Assembly: GCA_958298945.1 (NCBI GenBank)
Contig: CATQJD010000001.1
Span: 417,001-481,000 of the forward strand
Length of the DNA stretch: 64,000 nt
Direction of reading: 5' to 3'
Origin: Atherix ibis
Lineage: Eukaryota > Arthropoda > Insecta > Diptera > Athericidae
In this document: positions 34,552-45,758 of the stretch, piece after piece
Position numbering within the stretch: position 1 is the stretch's first letter
Layout of the letters: each line of letters opens with the position of its first letter
Notes under the pieces: model-generated
Told to the model about the DNA's origin: nothing
Databases searched by the model: none
The model's input: the letters and a program-made list of their open reading frames with translations, nothing else
Translations under genes and position numbers: made by a program

Positions 34552-34722
34552 CCTATCCCACAATCCCCGAAAAAGCTGGCTACAAGTATCTTACGACAAA
34601 GTTAGGTGTTCTCTGAGTACGGTAGTAACACGGCGTACTCCTCTGGAACTTAACGTTCCATCGTATTTAAATGCCAAATTTTAATATCTCCCTTATCCCA
34701 ATCCTACACGTAAGGAATAATG
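34552..34722 (-). repeat. LTR-like repeat, inverted copy of 4681-4850
   Basis: The reverse complement follows 4681-4850 block by block: GTGTAGGATTGGGATAAGGG, AAAATTTGG, GAACGTTAAG, CTCAGAGAACA and TACTTGTAGCCAGCTTTTTC. Only this part of the longer repeat is present. It probably represents a fragment of a gypsy-type LTR region. Confidence 0.6.
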
Positions 34723-35329
34723 TCTACATTGCTCCTAAATCAACATACCATATCATAGATGGAAAAAATAAGGCATGATATAATATTTAGTATCTTCAAT
34801 AAAATCGATGGTTTCGCAAGGTTTGGGAGCAGAAGCACTATCCTCCTAGATTTCTATGTCATGTGAATTTTTGTTTCCTATATTATCAAAAAAATAATCG
34901 TTGATCATGGCCTCATTTTGGAAGCAAAAGGCACCGACCAGATTTTCGAGTAATAGAGGACAGTTAAAAAATATTAAATTATCTACAATAATAGGCTAAT
35001 TTTTTCTCTCTTTGATTCTCATGGTATCAGTGTTTTTACCACGCTTCTTAACTTATTTAAGATGTATGCTCATCAAAGTTCATTTACATTAAGCGTACTG
35101 TATTCGGTCAATTATGGATTCTATAAAATTGAAATTTATAACATGCTATATGATATCATAACTTTTAACGATATCAATATTCCCCAAGTTAATTTCTGTA
35201 TATCCGTTGTTAGTGTCAATTTACTTTTCAGTCAATTGGGTTGGTGTTGTTACTTTGAGTGTGCAAAGTGGTAACGTTATTGATACACATTTCACCTGAA
35301 AATTGTTTTTTTTCTTTTAATAATGTTAT

Positions 35330-36852
35330 TATGTACGTTAGTACTCTCTCATGGATGTTAAGTCGATGAACAGATGGTGCTTCTGTTGAAGATCTGATAT
35401 TTTGCTGATATATCTAGGGTGAAGTCTCTCTGGTATGGGCCAATAATTTTTTTTGGAATGGAGCTATCCTTCCTAAAAAGATGTCGGAGAATATCTTATA
35501 GATGGTACGCCGCAACGTGATAACATTCTAATAGCTAGACTTTTTGACAGATAATGCCCAAGTGTCAGTCTTCGGGCATTGATTCACTTTGCGATTCTTG
35601 GACTATTAATTGATTAGCCGTTTGGCGCAGTGTATCGCCTCCGTACTTAATCAGTTTACTGGCTATACCGTCGACACCGGGTGGTTGAGTAGTTCTTCAG
35701 CTGATGGATCGTTTTTATCGTTTTCTCGATACATGGTGGCGGTACTATGTATTTTACAGCTGGCAGACATCCAGCTCGTATTCTGACGGGTAAGTGTTTA
35801 GGAGTTCATCAAAATATTCAGCCCATCGTCTTAATATATCAATTTGTCTAAAATCAGACGACCCCCTTTGCTGCGGCACGATGAGTATCTAAGGTAAATC
35901 GTCTCATTCTGCCCATAGATAAAACTTCCGCGTCCAGTGCTGTTGCTCCCTATACTTTTCGATTTCACAGACCTATTTGTTATACCAGGCTTTTTTTATG
36001 TGTGAATCCTCTACTCTTGTCTTCGCAATTCGCAATAATTCTCCACGTGTGCCCGCATTCTCTTGGAATGTAGCACGGCTCGCTATGCGGCATTATTTTG
36101 TTGTTGCTGGCTAGCAATCATTGTCTAACCTTTGTCGGCCGTACGAATGATAATGTTATCTGTGTCTTTCCAAATCATTTCAAAATTTGTTTCGTCTCCG
36201 TGACAAATATCATTGCTAACATATTCTAGTTTCGAGAGATGCTAACGGTCAATCAACAGGTAGTAAATTTCTTTCGAAGGGGTTTGTTTATGGATATATT
36301 TCTGCGCAAATCAGGTACTTATAACGACTATTTTATTTGCCACTGCTTATTGGTTGGTTCACTCATGCAAGCTTTGGGTTCTGACATATCGCCTGAATAC
36401 GGGCTCCATTTCTATCTTGTTGTTAAATTTCCCAAGCATTATTTTTGTGTCACATTTAGGCCAGGCATCGAGGACTCGTTCTACCTCTTCGAAAATGCTG
36501 TCATTTTTTGAGTAGGCAGACTCCTCTATAGAGGCATGACCATTTATGAATCCGACGTAATTGTAATTACCTGACATACGTAGAGTGCATATCCTCTAAA
36601 TTATCGCTTCAAATCCGATAATGACAGCCTTCTGACTGGCTAAAAACCTGTCCCGAGCAACTGTAATATACAATTTACAGTTGCTCGGGACAGGTTTCTT
36701 TTCAATACAAAAAGAAAAGATTCTCTTTTCTCCAAAATACCAGTCCCTGTACATCGTATTTCTTGTAATACGGCTACGTCAGCCTGAAACTTTGATAGGT
36801 TATCAGCTAATTGCTGAGCACCTCCAGATTTGTTAGGAAGCGCACAATCCAT
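35330..36852 (-). pseudogene. RTE-type non-LTR retrotransposon relic
   Basis: Frame 36852-36640 is an APE-type endonuclease start (DNLSKFQADVAVLQEIRCTG TG, with the catalytic Glu in QEIR). Frame 36577-36359 is the next part (YNYVGFINGHASIEE, DTKIMLGKFNNKI, SLHE). Downstream, near 35700-35600, GVDGIASKLIKYGGDTLRQ matches the RT start, and 35520-35460 gives RRTIYKIFSDIFLGRIAP. No continuous frame survives. A hairpin (36644-36697) lies inside the endonuclease part. Bases 35918-36000 also match 8714-8770, showing a second relic of the same type in intron 1. Confidence 0.75.
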
Positions 36853-37014
36853 AGAAAAATGTTAAAATGTGTTGGTTCCGCCCGATTGTTTTCTTTATTC
36901 TGCTTTTTAATAAGAACTTTTTCCATGATAGGGAAATCATTCCAAAGTTTAACCTGCCTAGAGAACATTATTCCCGAAATTTGAATAGGTTGAGGCGTTC
37001 GAGAACACTTGATT
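36289..37014. repeat. Two segments shared with 41484-41772
   Basis: Bases 36289-36445 match 41484-41638 nearly exactly (GGATATATTTCTGCGCAAAT, CATATCGCCTGAATACGGGC), and 36890-37014 match 41647-41772 (CATGATAGGGAAATC, GAATAGGTTGAGG). In the second locus the intervening 440 bp, including the hairpin, is absent. Further matches continue at 37893-37940 and 39244-39475, so this is one end of a larger duplicated region. Confidence 0.8.
36644..36697. repeat. Perfect hairpin inside RTE endonuclease, 23-nt arms
   Basis: Arms 36644-36666 and 36675-36697 are exact inverted copies (AAACCTGTCCCGAGCAACTG...) with an 8-nt loop. In the antisense endonuclease frame the lower-coordinate arm encodes LLGTGF, a segment expected in RTE endonucleases, whereas the other arm encodes an unrelated KRNLSRATVN insertion between EKRESF and LLGTGF. 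This polarity shows which arm is original and which is the inverted copy. Confidence 0.9.
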
Positions 37015-37457
37015 TGCAGTTATAGTTGCAACACTGAATAACCATAGAACAGACCAAACAGTATAATGGTCAGCACCTACCCTGTAAGAGCCACCCTTCT
37101 ACACAGTTTTCTTTCCTTTACAGCCAGGCTTGGGACCGTTTTTCTGACCACCACATCCCTCAGTAAATATTTCATTCTGCTTATATTAGTTTTCTGTTGT
37201 ATTGCCTCAGATTAGGATGTAATGCTGATGTTATTTGATTCGAACACTTATACCAACAAATGATTGTAATAAGATGACATAAATTAGAGCCAAAATTCCA
37301 TTTCTTGGTTCTATTTTTATCATTTCCAAATTTGAAAAACAAAATAACTTACTATAACTATTTTAAATAATTTAACATTTAATTGTGTTAAATGTCAAAT
37401 TAACACAAAAAAAAGTTAATAATTTTTGACATTTAATTGTGTTAAATTTGTCAAAGT

Positions 37458-37805
37458 GGACTTATATGAAATAAATTAGGTTATCAACACTAAAAGAAAT
37501 CTTAAACTACAAGAAAATATTGTAAAGAATTTTTTGGCACATATATTTGTATATATTTCTATACAAAAAATTTCATTGTACTGTTCCCTTATAGTCTATA
37601 GAAATAAAAAAATATGAAGAATTTTATCCTCTGGTATGGAGACATCGAGTATGTTTACGACCGGGCAAATGCCCTTTAATGTCGTGAAGCTTAGATCTAC
37701 TACTAAGGTCTACTACTAAGTACTAATGTTACGTATTAAAAAAAATAAGAAAAGAAAGTGAACAATCAGAAAATGACCTCTAAAATTAAAATTATGTTGA
37801 AAAAA
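37458..37805 (+). repeat. Dispersed repeat X, copy 3
   Basis: It matches 16272-16700 and 18820-19100 in order: TCAACACTAAAAGAAATCTT, AAACTACAAG, TTTTGGCACAT, TCCTCTGGTATGGAGACATC, CCCTTTAATGTCGTGAAGCT and TACTAATGTTACGTA. It is shorter in the middle. No coding frame is seen. It precedes the mariner at 37941. Confidence 0.65.
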
Positions 37806-37940
37806 ACAGTGAATACTACACACAATATTTTTAATAATTTTTTATTAAAAATTAAAGCAAACATATGTAAGATCGCTAAGTTATGATACTAAACTAAATT
37901 TATAAAAATTAAAAAAAATATTTCTTGTTTTATCAAGGTA

Positions 37941-39241
37941 CGAGGGTCGTTCAATAAGTCCTTAGAAAAAGATGGAAAAAAACTGTTTTTTAAAAAAAAA
38001 ATTTTAATTTTTTTCAACATTAGCTCTATACACTTTTCCAACCGTTTTCCAAAATTTTTATCCCGTCCAAAAAATAGGATTTCGGAAGTTCTGCAAAATA
38101 CTCATCCGTTTGAGCAATGACGTCCTCGTTGGAAGTGAACCGTCGTCCGCCAAGCCATTTCTTCAGATTGGGGAAAAGAAAATAGTCACTCGGGGCCAAA
38201 TCTGGTGAATAAGCGGGATGCTGCAACAATTCCATTCTCAATTCCACAATTTTGGCCATGGAAACAGCGCAGGTGTGCACACGCGCATTGTCTTGATGCA
38301 AGAGGATTTTTTTCTTCTTCAGATAGGGGCGTTTCTCTTTGATTTCCTCGCTCAACCGTTGCAATAACGACGCGTAATACGCTCCTGTTATTGTTTTTCC
38401 TTTTTTCCGAGTAGTCGATAAAAATGATGCCCTGCGAATCCCAAAAGACCGTGGCCATCACTTTGCCGGCCGATGGCACAGTTTTTGCCTTCTTCGGAGC
38501 CCGTTCACCCTTGAAAATCCACTGTGATGACTGTCTCTTCGTTTCTGGAGTGTAGTAGTGTATCCAGGTTCCGTCCACAGTGACATATCGACGAAGGAAT
38601 TCGGCAGGATTGCGATGAAAGAGTGCCAACATAGCCTCAGAGTCCACTACACGATTGCGCTTATTCTCCTCTGAGAGCAAACGCGGCACCCATCTTGCCG
38701 AAATTTTTTTCACAGACAATTTTTCATGCAAAATTGAAGCGACTGTACCTTGTGATATGCCCGTGGCCTCAACAAATTCGCGCACTTTAATTCGCCGATC
38801 GTTCAAAATCAGATCGTGGATTTTGTCGATGATTTCAGGAGTAGACACCTCAACTGGGCGTCCTGAACGATGTTCATCTTTTGTGGATGAACGGCCACGT
38901 TTAAATTCATTCACCCAATTGTAAACCGTCGCAAACACAGGTGCAGATGTGCCATGAACTGCATCCAACTCGGCTTTAATTTCTTTCGGGCTTAAGCCTT
39001 TCAAATGGAAATGTTTGATGACAGCCCTAAACTCGCTTTTTTCCATTGTTATGCACAAATAAATGTCGTTAACTTTAATCGACGATAGAAATTGATCTAC
39101 GCTATGGATAATATAGCGATAACGCTACTTACTACGCTATGGATAATAAGTAGCGATACCGCTACTTACAAAAAAATAATCTTTACCGACACTACAAGCG
39201 CAATTTCTTGGATTTTCTAAGGACTTATTGAACGACCTTCG
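37941..39241 (-). mobile_element. Full-length mariner with TA duplication and surviving empty site
   Basis: Inverted terminal repeats (CGAGGGTCGTTCAATAAGTC at the left; GACTTATTGAACGACC at the right, with one-base differences) bound a 1.30-kb element flanked by TA (37939-37940 and 39242-39243). The uninterrupted sequence ...TATCAAGGTATAGACATTTT exists at 41831-41850 in a duplicated segment, which fixes the insertion point. A small tandem repeat (TACGCTATGGATAATA twice, near 39100-39150) lies between the right end and the ORF start. The transposase is almost intact. Confidence 0.92.
38026..39046 (-). pseudogene. Mariner transposase (D,D34D) with a single-base frameshift
   Basis: The frame opens MEKSEFRAVIKHFHLKGLSP (ATG at 39046, four codons inside a slightly longer ORF). 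It contains a paired helix-turn-helix region (AEL..VHGTSAPVFATVYNWV; SGRP; VREFVEATGISQGTVASILH), the linker WVPRLLSEENK and the catalytic positions VTVDGTWIH (first Asp; VDG rather than the common GDE), LLHQDNARVH (second) and APSDYFLFP (third), 34 residues apart. The reading frame is lost at an A6 run (T-run at 38401-38406 on the + strand); the C-terminal part is open in the next frame to 38026. A total of about 340 residues is usual for mariner. Confidence 0.9.
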
Positions 39242-39243
39242 TA

Positions 39244-39475
39244 TAGACATTTTAATATAAAAAAGAACCAATTGTATGCATGATCCTCATGAGCTGAAGA
39301 CCAAGAGACCGTTTGACGGTTGTAAGTTGTCTTCAGCGTGGGCATTATAAAAATAAGTTTACATAACAAAATAAGTAATTTGAAACACATGGGTTATCAC
39401 TAATTATAGTTTGCGTGCACTAACACCATGTGACAATGAACAATAAATGAATGCTCTCTTAAGTATTCAAATTTC
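39244..39475. repeat. Segment shared with 41841-42112
   Basis: It continues the flank of the mariner: TAGACATTTTAAT, GAGCTGAAGACCAAGAGACC, GTTTGACGGTTGTAAGTTGT and CACTAACACCATGTGACAA are all repeated at 41841-42112. The second locus has about 40 extra bases near 41990-42040. No coding frame is seen. Confidence 0.85.
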
Positions 39476-40060
39476 TCGCTTGGACGTAGTGATAACTCAT
39501 TCATGTTTATTATATTGACCACATTTTTCGGATAGGTCAGTTGTCACTACATCCCACCGGTACAAAATAAAATGATTTTGTTTGAATTTATAAAAACGAA
39601 ATTATTTCCGAAATTAAATTACGAGTGTGTATATGAAGAAATGACGACACCTTACTTGTCAATTTTTACATAGTTTGCTTACATTTTATTTTTATATTTA
39701 TATTCTATTTTTTGCTTATTCTCATTCTATGCAGATACAAATGTTTTTGTTTACAATTGTGTAGCGTTTAAATCTATGCATATTACTTAACCAATTTTTA
39801 TAACTTTTAATATTAATATTGTTATGTATTACTATGAATGTTTCTATTTATTTTACAGGTTTACAATATATATAGTGTTTATAAACTAATATTTTATGAA
39901 TAATGTTTTTGTTTTATTTTATCATAGTTAAGTTGCATGTTAACATTGAAATTTCTATTTTAATTTTACATTTATAATTTGTTATTTGTTGTTTTAAAAA
40001 AATTGTACAAATTTCTATTTTTATTTTTGTTTAACATGTACAATTTTATTATACTAGTTA

Positions 40061-40575
40061 AGGGACAACGAAATCCATTATTTTTTCGATAGATGGCTGT
40101 AGTGACATACATCTCTTAAAGTATTGATCAAACAAGTTCAGATGGGAAAGTCACATTCCGTACTCATAAAAATTCTTTTACGGTTTGTTATTTTCGATTC
40201 AGTTGTGAGTTATAGGGTATAAAAAATAAAGTTATCAAAGAGAAATTTCGGTATATTTTACAATATTACTTTGATAAAGGCGAAAATGCAAGCCAAGCTG
40301 CTGAAATTGTTAATGGTGTTTATGGTCCCGATTCTGTCACAGCCAATTACGCGCAATTTTAGTTTTGTCGATTCCATACCGGTATTTTCTTTGTTATAGA
40401 TACACCTCGTAAAGTTACGCCCGTCGTCGAAAATTTCGATCAAATTATCCAAAAGAAGATCAACAGTTTTTAACCATCTGTATAAAGAAAAGAAGGTAGG
40501 TACAATATTTGGATGCCACGCGAATTGACGCAAAAACATGATTGACCGAATATTTTGTTGTTGATCGGAACACCG
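40061..40575 (+). pseudogene. Mariner relic, 5' half (irritans-like)
   Basis: It resembles the start of the element at 63228: AATCCATTATTTTTTCGATA, AGATGGCTGTAG, then a frame with FDKGENASQAAEIVNGVYGP and DSVTANYAQF, followed by decayed sequence. The left flank is TA (40059-40060). The match ends about 515 bp in, before the first catalytic block (WMPRELTQK-like residues near 40510), so it is 3'-truncated and dead. Confidence 0.75.
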
Positions 40576-40599
40576 TTCTTAATTTAAATTATGTTGTCT

Positions 40600-41330
40600 T
40601 TTATTGCGGTTGTTATTAAAATTATGATTATTTTTATTATTAGATCTTTAATTATTCTGTCTATTATTATCATTTTTATTATTATTAGTCACGTTATACA
40701 TTCGACTTCTATTATTAGGATTCCAATTAGAATTATTGCCATTATAATCATTATTATTATAATTGTTGTGTTTAACGATTTTATTCATGTAATTATTGTT
40801 TTTACAATTTCTATTATTATAATTATTAATTCTATCTTTGTCATTATTATTATTTCTTCTTTCATAATAAGTGCTATTTATCGTACTCTTAGTTATGAAA
40901 TCTGATTTATTGAATTGGTATTTTCAATCTCCATTACCAGTGAAACATTATCTTGGAAAGTTTGACGTCAATCGGCATTTATGGATTGATTGGAATTCTA
41001 TATTCCGTTTTTAATGCCAAGTCGTCGTTAATTTTCTTTACATATTGAGGTACACCTTCTTCTTAGTCCGTCATTTTGACTCTGTTTAATTTTAATGTTA
41101 TAACTGCAATCTTATTGGCAAAATTCTCTATACAAGAATTGCCTTACCTTATAGCGGTAAATTTAATTTGACTATTAAGCGCCGTATTTTGTGTTTGCAA
41201 ATTCTTTTTGAATATTTTCGTTAGCGCTATAAATATATTTGGTGCGCTTTCTGTGGCCGTTTTCCTTCTGAACTTATTTGGTAGATTCGCACACCAAATA
41301 AATTTTACTAATTTTTCACGTTCCTAAATA
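40600..41330 (-). pseudogene. Gypsy-type gag fragment with Asn-rich tail
   Basis: On the minus strand the sequence runs from a segment like ENFANKIAVITLKLN and QYVKKINDDLALKTEYRI, broken by stops, into a long Asn-rich tail (YNNNDYNGNNSNWNPNNRSR, then NNNKNDNN). This matches the layout of gypsy-group gag proteins with an N-rich C-terminus. The Ile-rich + strand ORF at 40591-40905 is the shadow of the (AAT)-rich tail. No zinc knuckle, protease or LTR is adjacent. Confidence 0.45.
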
Positions 41331-41483
41331 TTCAGTGAATCGCGGTATATTACCGTTAATTACAACAAATTTTCCATGTCATTATCTTTTCTGCAAAAAT
41401 ACAGTCGTTACGGTTCAATGAAACTCTCAAATTACTTCTGAAAAAAAGTGAGAAGGGGCCGTCTGGAGATATCCTGGTGGTCT

Positions 41484-42112
41484 TATGGATATATTTCTGC
41501 GCAAATCAAGTACTTATAACGACCATTTTATTTGCCATTGCTTATTGGTTGGTTCACTCATGCAAGCTTTGGGTTCTGACATATCGCCTGAATACGGGCT
41601 CCATTTCTATCTTGTTGTTAAATTCCACAAGCATAATTTTTCTTGTTTTTCTTTGTTCTACTTTTTAATAAGAACTTTTTCCATGATAGGGAAATCGTTC
41701 CAAAGCCTAACCTACCTAGAGAACATTATTTCCGAAATTTGAATAGGTTGAGGTGTTCTAGAACACTTGATGGAACTAAACTTCCGGCTGTCATAAATTT
41801 TATAAAAATTGAAAAATATATTTCTTGTTTTATCAAGGTATAGACATTTTAATTTACAAAAGAACCAATTGATGAGCTGAAGACCAGGAGACCGTTTGAC
41901 GGTTGTAAGTTGTCTTCAGCGTGGGCATTATAAAAATAAGTTTACATCACAAGAAAATGTAATTTCAAACATATGGGTTATCACTAATTATTATATCTAA
42001 TTTCGAAATATTCTTCAAATTAGTATCATATCACATAGCTTGCGTGCACTAACACCATGTGACAACGAACAATAAATGAATGCTCTCTTAGTGTATTCAA
42101 ATTTCTCAAAAA
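41484..42112. repeat. Shorter copy of the 36289-39475 region, mariner-free
   Basis: Four blocks correspond to the other locus in order: 41484-41638, 41647-41772, 41792-41840 and 41841-42112. Between blocks 3 and 4 there is a single TA where the other locus holds the mariner of 37941-39241. The larger gaps (440 bp and 880 bp) mean that this locus lost, or the other gained, further sequence. Confidence 0.85.
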
Positions 42113-42119
42113 TCTTACA

Positions 42120-44300
42120 ATATGGTTTTAATCATCACAACTGGAAATTAGCTGTGCTATTACCGCTTTCCAACCTACTTGCCTGAGTAAGTTATTAGAA
42201 AAAATAATTGCACAAATAATATTTTGGCTCTTAGAATCCAATGTATCTTCGAATTTACAAAGGAACTCAATCCCTTTTACTGAACTTATCCCATCATTTA
42301 AGAGAGACCAATTTAACTACGATATATGCCCATATTCGCTCTGTTGATTTGGAAAAAGCTTTCGATTGAGTTGGTTTTCACTTAGTTCCGCATCTTGTGT
42401 CCTCTGAATTCTTTTTTGACAAACCGTAGTTTGGATTTTTATTCAAGGTATACAATAGTCAAAATAGAAAACCTCATTGTTGTCCTTTTTTAGTGGCGCT
42501 GTTCAACAATTATATGTATGGTATAACCTATGAATTTCTCTAGTCAAAATTCAGAACCTTTATAATTGGATCTATATCGATAACATCATTTTGTTTTCAT
42601 TTTCATTACTAAACACCTCGTTAATCCAAACACTGTCAGATTGATAACATTGCATTTGCATGTGGATAACCAAAAAAGATACCCTTATTAATCTGGAAAA
42701 ATTTGAGACCATTCGTATTTATCGGAATTAGAACTGCCACCCCCAAATATTGTCATTGGTTCACATTTTATCAAAAATAAACTAAATCTTAAAATTTTAG
42801 GCTAACATTTACCAGTACTATAAACTAAAGAGTACGCCTTAATTCGATGAATGAGTCAAATTAACAATATAGTAAAATTCCTTTCAAATAAGTGCACATC
42901 GCTTCTCTCTTCATATGTTGCTAAATAACTTGTTTATGGTTAAGCGCCCAATTTATGGCTTCAGTACATGTACCTCTAAAATAGACACTGCTCTTAATAA
43001 CATCGTCCGTACAGTCACATGTACCTTTTGTACTTCTCTAATAGACAGTCTGAATTTATTTATCTGGATCTGTACAAACAATTCAATATGCCCATTTTTT
43101 TGCAATATTTCAAAATCACGTATTCCTCGACACTGTTTATTCTACCCCACAATCTGTGATACTCAACTTAGCTTCTAAAAAAATGTTTCAACTTCCACAC
43201 CATATTTTGTCATCGAACGCTTCAAATTTCTGGGAACATACGTTTAAGTCAAATGCTTTTACATGGACGGTTCCAAAAGACGGAACGCCATTAATGGCGG
43301 TTCTGCTGTTGCTGTTTTGAAAAATTCGCAAACTCTTTTCCAAAATTGCCCAACCTGTTTATCTATTTTATGCGCGGAATCCTTTTCTATTCCTTCTGCC
43401 ATTGACACAACAGCCAATATTTCCGCTTAGTGGGTCATCCATACAAACACTCTCTGTTTTAAAAACAGCTTTAAACCCTTCCAATATTGATCCAATATTT
43501 CTACAATTGAAATCCTATCTCATAAAAGTTAGGACCACGCTTTGTTCGATTCCCTCACAAAGTCGAATTTTAGTAAATATACAGTTTGATTTGTCAGTTG
43601 AAATTTTCCATGTGTATCACATTACCCTCTCCAAGCTATTCACCCATTTCAAACTTAATAAAATGTTTTCAAGCAACATTTTTTAAGTGACTTAAGTAAT
43701 ATTTAAAGAACTTCAAACTTTTTTTTCAAACCAACGCGCTTACTTATAACCCAGACCTAAATAGGTGCCTTAATCAGGGCGCGTATTTGCTATTGCCGAC
43801 TAACAAAAGACCACTTAATATGTGGAGTAATTCTGACTTGGGAATCTATCTAAATACTTTTGGCATTCTGCTCGGAACAAGGGGACCTTTTTGCATTTAT
43901 AAGATCGTGTTTAGTCTTTGCTTAATAACCACACCAAAGTTTTTCTACAGTCACAAGGCATAGAAAATCTATCTTCCCTACTTTAACCACAAGAAAGTTC
44001 TAATGGACCTTTTTCCGTGTTACTAAATTGTGTAGACAATACAAACTTTTTTTGAATTTTGTGGACTCATTATTTTTCTAAAAGTATACTTATAACATTG
44101 TATTTAAACATTTAGTTAGTGTTAAGTAAATAAAAAGCTAATGTAATCAATGAAAATGTAAAGTTTTAATTTGTACAAATTATGTAAATATATATAAAAC
44201 TCTTAAATAACTTTTGTTAAAAAATTTTGTAAACACTTAATGGCTCAGAATTCTTTACTCTGGAACAATCTGTTTTTATAAATAAATAAATAAAAATTCT
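42120..44300 (+). pseudogene. LINE (Jockey/I-type) relic: RT, RNase H and 3' tail
   Basis: The + frames read TTCLSKLLEKIIAQRIFWLL (RT fingers), ICPYSLC.FGKSFRLSWF-like (first catalytic region, decayed), YIDNIILFS (catalytic YxDD block, decayed), then after 43260 FYMDGSKRRNAINGGSAVAV, the first Asp block of an RNase H domain, and LCAESFSI. Thumb and connection parts are unreadable. The segment ends with an AT-rich 3' UTR containing GGCTCAGAATTCTTTACTCT GGAACAATC and an (AAATA) tail near 44280-44296. It is 5'-truncated and dead. I/Jockey group only; clade not resolved. Confidence 0.7.
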
Positions 44301-45455
44301 AGAAAATGTCAAACTGGTTTTTGCTATTTTCGCATTCATTATTTTCTCCTCAAAGTTGTATCTCTAAAATAACTATATTCATCAAACTTATCAAATTGTG
44401 ACGATAATAATGACCAAATATAGCACGAAAGCAACATAATGATGGACACAAATTTGCTCGAGGAGACAGAAGATTCTTTTGAAAGTACTATTCATCATAT
44501 ACGTACTAAACAAAATAGTCTTGCTGGAATATCTATAACAGATACGGATATCAAATATTTTTCAGGTTCCTGTTTTTTTTAAAAAATTGCAAAATATTGG
44601 TCAAATTTGTGGAGCATGTTGGAAAGAAGTGATTCGCCAATATTTTAATATGCCTCGGAAAATTACGAAAAATTAATTATACCCTCTCATGCCTTTTCTT
44701 TTTTAAGTTTGTCATTTTTAATTTTGGATTTTGCTTACTATTAGGTGTTTTTTTTTCAGGGGATAGCCTTTCCACATTTAAATAAATAGGCCCTACAAAC
44801 ATTCAAATAAATGAAAATGTGAATAAAGTTTTTTATAAGAATATGACCCCTTTTTTTATACTTGGGTATAGTAAGTTTTATGTTATATAATTGGTTGTAA
44901 TTTATATTTGGGAAAGTATTTGTATGCCAACGGCAATTGTTTTTAAATAAAATTTAAAGAATATATATTGAAAGACTTTTTCTGTGATTAAAGCAATTGC
45001 CGAAACTTTCTTGTGAAATTTCTTTTTTTGGATATGGGTTTCGGAAATATCTACTGCATAGTCCTAATTTTTATTTAATTTGTGCGTGTAATTATCGCAT
45101 TTTGAAATGAATTTATTTGGAAAACCTAAAAAGTATCTTAGCGAATGTTCATGTATTATTCTACTACTATAAGCATTGCTCTCCAAAAAATCCAATTCCT
45201 TTTCATTTTGTTTTTACTCTACGAGTTCTTCAATGCACTGCCAGTCATTATTTAATAAATAATTTTTTAATCTGTCTCTGTATTGTTATTCGAAGAAAAG
45301 TATAACAATTTCATTAAATATATTGAAGCCAAATTTATTCTGAAATCAAATGAATTTGGTTCGTTATTGTATTTTCCCCCGGCCCGAATATTTGAAAACA
45401 GGTGTTCTACACTATCCTGATTTGTACGCTTGTCATAAGAAACTTTACATAGGAA

Positions 45456-45758
45456 ATGCAAATTATATTTGCCTCCAAAGTATTCCAAGATAGGCTACAG
45501 GAAGAAGTGGAATCCAAAGTAAACCAAGTAGAAGAGAAGGTGATGGCTGAAGTCAACATAGTGGAAGAGAAGATTATGAATGAAGTTAAACAATTGAGAA
45601 CAAAAATTACGGAAGTTGAGGCCAATAGTGGCGCATGCACCAGCCGCACTATTGTCGCATATGTAAATAATAAATTCAAGGTTACACCGTTTGATGGAAG
45701 TACTTCATGGTCGGCATACAAGTTACAGTTTGAATATGTGGCCAAAGCAAATTGGTAG
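45456..45758 (+). pseudogene. Gypsy gag N-terminal fragment
   Basis: A 100-codon frame starts with a Glu/Lys/Val-rich coiled coil (RLQEEVESKVNQVEEKVMAE) and continues with KFKVTPFDGSTSWSAYKLQF EYVAKANW, the PFDG..SW..F..QFE motif of gypsy capsid start regions. The frame stops after ANW, but a following frame (LLEALKSCYGES-like, to 45900) looks like more capsid. Confidence 0.7.

Noticed and set aside
40591..40905. Ile-rich 104-codon + ORF resembling a membrane protein
   Set aside because: It is the complement of an Asn-rich (AAT/AAC) gag tail on the minus strand; trinucleotide composition alone keeps it open.
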